A DNA stretch of 20,204 nt, from assembly GCA_001642005.1 (NCBI GenBank), contig LWCA01000691.1, forward strand, positions 1 through 20,204, given 5' to 3'. Both the position numbers and the translations under genes were made by a program. The notes under the pieces were generated by a model. It made no database searches. It was not told where the DNA came from and worked only from the letters and a program-made list of their open reading frames with translations. How positions within the stretch are numbered: the first letter of the stretch is position 1; each line of letters begins with the position of its first letter. This DNA comes from Intoshia linei. Taxonomy: Eukaryota > Orthonectida > Rhopaluridae. Positions 18,601 through 20,204 of this stretch are shown in pieces.

Positions 18601-19189
18601 ATTCAAAAATCTGCTTCAATCTCACAAATTGATACTGCTTTTATTTTTATCAAATCATTAATCCACAAAGTGATTTAGAAATTTTTAGCGTCGGTGAAGT
18701 TTTAAGTTTAAGAAGGCATGGTATAATAATAATAATACTAAATTAAAATAATTAATCTAGGGTTATTATGAAGGGTAAAATTATACAAACAAATGGTTCA
18801 GCCATATTGGATACCGGCACTTCACTGATATGGGGTCCAGAAGAAATTGTTAACAAAATGGTTGCTATGTTGGGTGCTAAGAAAATAGACCAAGGAGTAA
18901 TTTATTATTAATCTAGTTTATATGTATATATATATATTATATTTATATATATATTATAATATTTAAACCAAATCTAGTTGCATGTAATTACAGCAGAATT
19001 GAAAAATTTACCAGAATTAACCTTTGTTATGGCCAAAAAAAAATTTAAATTGAGACCAGAAGATTATACTATCACAATGGTGAAAAATTATTATAATACA
19101 TTATATATAACATTAATATAATCAATATTTAAATTAATAATTACAATTCTTTCATCTCTTTCTTCTAGTCATATACATTAGTTTTATAA
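15471..19189 (+). CDS. Pepsin-type (A1) aspartic protease, C-terminally truncated, ten predicted exons
   Basis: Exons joined by GT-AG and phase: 15471-15487, 15523-15565, 15609-15668, 15740-15863, 17476-17591, 17627-17820, 18187-18306, 18761-18896, 18978-19079, 19169-19189; total 933 nt, 310 residues. Order of signals: propeptide-like VEIERHKLNKEKLN, GLENYYD, YVGKFEIGTP, first catalytic motif CVDTGSSDVW, flap FTLSYGSG, NGILG, FSFYLN, ELFLGG, YWMVDLNK, second catalytic motif ILDTGTSLIWGP, LPELTFVM and LRPEDYTI. A1 enzymes hydrolyse proteins at acid pH, in lysosome or gut lumen. Oddities: no signal peptide in this model; the usual disulphide cysteines are replaced (PAGGST, GSGDCTG, LHVITAE); the chain stops shortly after PEDYTI, losing the final beta-strands (usual WILGDxF region). 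It may be a decaying gene, a catalytically dead paralogue, or one whose real last exons lie beyond the window. Confidence 0.82.
15488..15522 (+). other. Predicted 35-nt intron near the protease start
   Basis: GTATAT...TTTGTAG, same 35-nt length as the intron at 17592. Supported only by phase and by joining a short ATG exon to the propeptide exon. Confidence 0.4.
15897..16226. mobile_element. hAT-type MITE 1 in the protease intron (330 bp)
   Basis: The tips CAGTGGTTCTCAACC (15897-15911) and GGTTGAGAAACACTG (16212-16226) are inverted repeats with one mismatch in 15. They are flanked by CTTTGTAC and CTTCGTAC, an 8-bp target duplication with one change. CAGTGGTTCTCAA is a well-known hAT tip. No coding capacity. 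Confidence 0.92.
16308..16953. mobile_element. hAT-type MITE 2 in the protease intron (646 bp)
   Basis: The tips CAATGATTCCCAAC (16308-16321) and GTTGGTAAACACTG (16940-16953) are inverted repeats, 11 of 14. They are flanked by a perfect 8-bp duplication ATTTATAT (16300-16307 and 16954-16961). GC-rich subterminal stretches (GTGGGGCGTGCGCACC left, GGGGGCGTAG right) are typical of this kind. No open frame. Confidence 0.9.
17081..17222 (-). repeat. R1 interior fragment in the protease intron
   Basis: TTTTTGACCGTGAAGACGTCAC...GTGTGAGTTAAC...AAAAGGTAATCTGGGGTTTTG is the reverse complement of the R1 block at 7981-8119 (CCAAAACCCCAAATTACC...GTGACGACTTCACGGTCAAAAA). No R1 tip is attached. Confidence 0.7.
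17592..17626 (+). other. 35-nt intron in the aspartic protease gene
   Basis: GTATGT...ACATTTAG. Reading through gives an in-frame TAA, while removal yields DVVHMGKVSF, which aligns without gap to the family's DxVxxG strand. So this very short intron is required by the protein. Confidence 0.75.
17823..18186. other. Protease intron 6, no inserted element recognised
   Basis: 366-nt intron (17821-18186) with a GTAATT donor and TTTTAG acceptor. AT-rich with no open frame or terminal repeats that I can see. Confidence 0.5.
18307..18760. other. Protease intron 7, no inserted element recognised
   Basis: 454-nt intron with GTAAAA donor and AATCTAG acceptor. Contains GGTCATAGAGGGACC and a short AAT microsatellite near 18725, nothing with clear ends. 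Confidence 0.5.
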
Positions 19190-20204
19190 CAAATTTTCTC
19201 AACCAGCGTTGTTAGAAGTTGAAATTATGTATAAATTGTATATTATCCGTTTTAACTGTAAATACATAAATATCGAAATGATAATAACAGTTATACTTCT
19301 TGTTATTCTAAATTTTTTGAAAATAAAAGTTACGTGGCAGTGATAAAAAAACCGAAGGAATCAATTTACGAGAATTTCGAATTTTTTTGAAATTGTAGGA
19401 TGAATAATTACATTTATATTTGTGATTCTAAAATTTGAAAAATATTGGTTGATAATATATTAAAAGTTATTTTTTAGAGGGATGCGTAGCTTTCAGGATT
19501 TTAAAGTTTATATCTATATCAACTAGAATAAAATGTATCAGATTAATCTTTTTATTAATTTTAGGACTTCATTATTTAAACTTTTTTATTTTACATGATA
19601 ATGAAATAATTTCCATAAAAAAGAAAGTGAATAGTAAATTGCTTTTTTGACCATGAATGCTTTACTTTGTAACATTGAAATGTAACAGGGGGAAGTTGTA
19701 TTAAATGTAGTCTTAGTTAAAATTCTAAACTATTAATAATGGGTAATTTAGAGTTTTGGTCATTTACTTTTTTTTACATCTTACATTTACATCATTATAT
19801 CATTTGTTTAATTAATGATGGAATTCATTTCTTTTGCGATTTTTTCATGTAATAAATTTAATCGATTATATTTCTTCGGAATCTCCTCACCCCAAGAGGA
19901 TATCGGTAAAATAAGTTCGGCTCTGAGTGCATCGCCTGTCTGAATAAATTTTAGATGAAAAAAATTGTAGGTCTACAAATTATACATTTTCTGAACCGCT
20001 ACACTTTCTGGAGTATTTTAAAAATAAAATTAAAAAAATTCTTAGTTGTCTTTTTTTTTAAATGCAAGAAATGTAAATTTTATGTAAAATTGGAAATTTC
20101 AATGCAAAAAATTATTTAAATTTTCATTTTGTTAACATTTTATACTGAATATAATTTTTATTTACTGTTAAATTTTAAATTTAAAGCTTTTGATAGAAAC
20201 TTCA
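19190..20204. other. Right flank, no gene seen
   Basis: Apart from the R1 fragment at 19641, it holds no open frame, no exon matching the missing protease C-terminus (no WILGD-type codons in any frame that I could find), and a slightly GC-richer tract at 19870-19940 of unknown origin. Confidence 0.5.
19641..19765 (-). repeat. Older R1 interior fragment
   Basis: TTTTTTGACCATGAATGCTTTACTTTG...GGGTAATTTAGAGTTTTGGTC follows the same pattern as 17081-17222 with more substitutions. It lies downstream of the protease stop. Confidence 0.5.

Noticed and set aside
18917-18962. Run of TATATA-type repeats
   Set aside because: Simple low-complexity DNA inside an 81-nt intron; no array or functional structure.
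1-20204. CRISPR array, operons, bacterial ribosome binding sites or tRNA genes
   Set aside because: No regularly spaced repeats were seen, the genes are spliced or monocistronic with poly(A) signals, and I found no cloverleaf-capable sequence with A and B boxes.

Overview
This is an AT-rich eukaryotic nuclear window. It has spliced genes with GT-AG introns, AATAAA poly(A) signals, and eroded hAT and Ty3/gypsy elements. The protein families point to an arthropod, most likely an insect, but I cannot name the species from sequence alone.

Layout. 1-1319 is a broken (in-frame stop plus frameshift) copy of a multi-copy arthropod protein family. It is followed by a repeat with a GC-rich core (about 1460-1784) and a solo terminal fragment of a dispersed repeat here called R1 (about 1836-2015). 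2433-3869 is an intact single-exon gene for the RNA lariat debranching enzyme (DBR1). 5160-6010 (minus) is a second broken multi-copy family relic. 6186-7694 and 12083-13462 are tandem, same-strand, single-exon paralogues of an MBOAT lysophospholipid acyltransferase of the MBOAT7/farjavit type. The roughly 4.4 kb between them is largely mobile DNA: a 2.55-kb R1 element with about 350-bp inverted ends (7679-10233) and an 887-bp hAT element (10648-11534) with a perfect 8-bp target duplication. 14003-14800 (minus) is a Ty3/gypsy integrase relic, followed by another R1 end.

15471-19189 is a pepsin-type aspartic protease gene that I assembled from ten exons by splice sites and phase. Both catalytic Asp motifs and the flap are present, but the last part of the C-terminal lobe is missing. 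Two predicted introns are each only 35 nt. The large third-exon/fourth-exon gap is 1612 nt and holds two hAT MITEs with 8-bp target duplications plus an R1 fragment. The right end (19190-20204) has no gene I can support.

The genes do not form an operon or an evident pathway: DBR1 is nuclear RNA turnover, the MBOAT pair is phospholipid remodelling at endomembranes, and the protease is a separate lineage. The points worth attention are the 35-nt introns, a host stop codon supplied by a transposon terminus, the tandem acyltransferase pair, and the layered hAT insertions.
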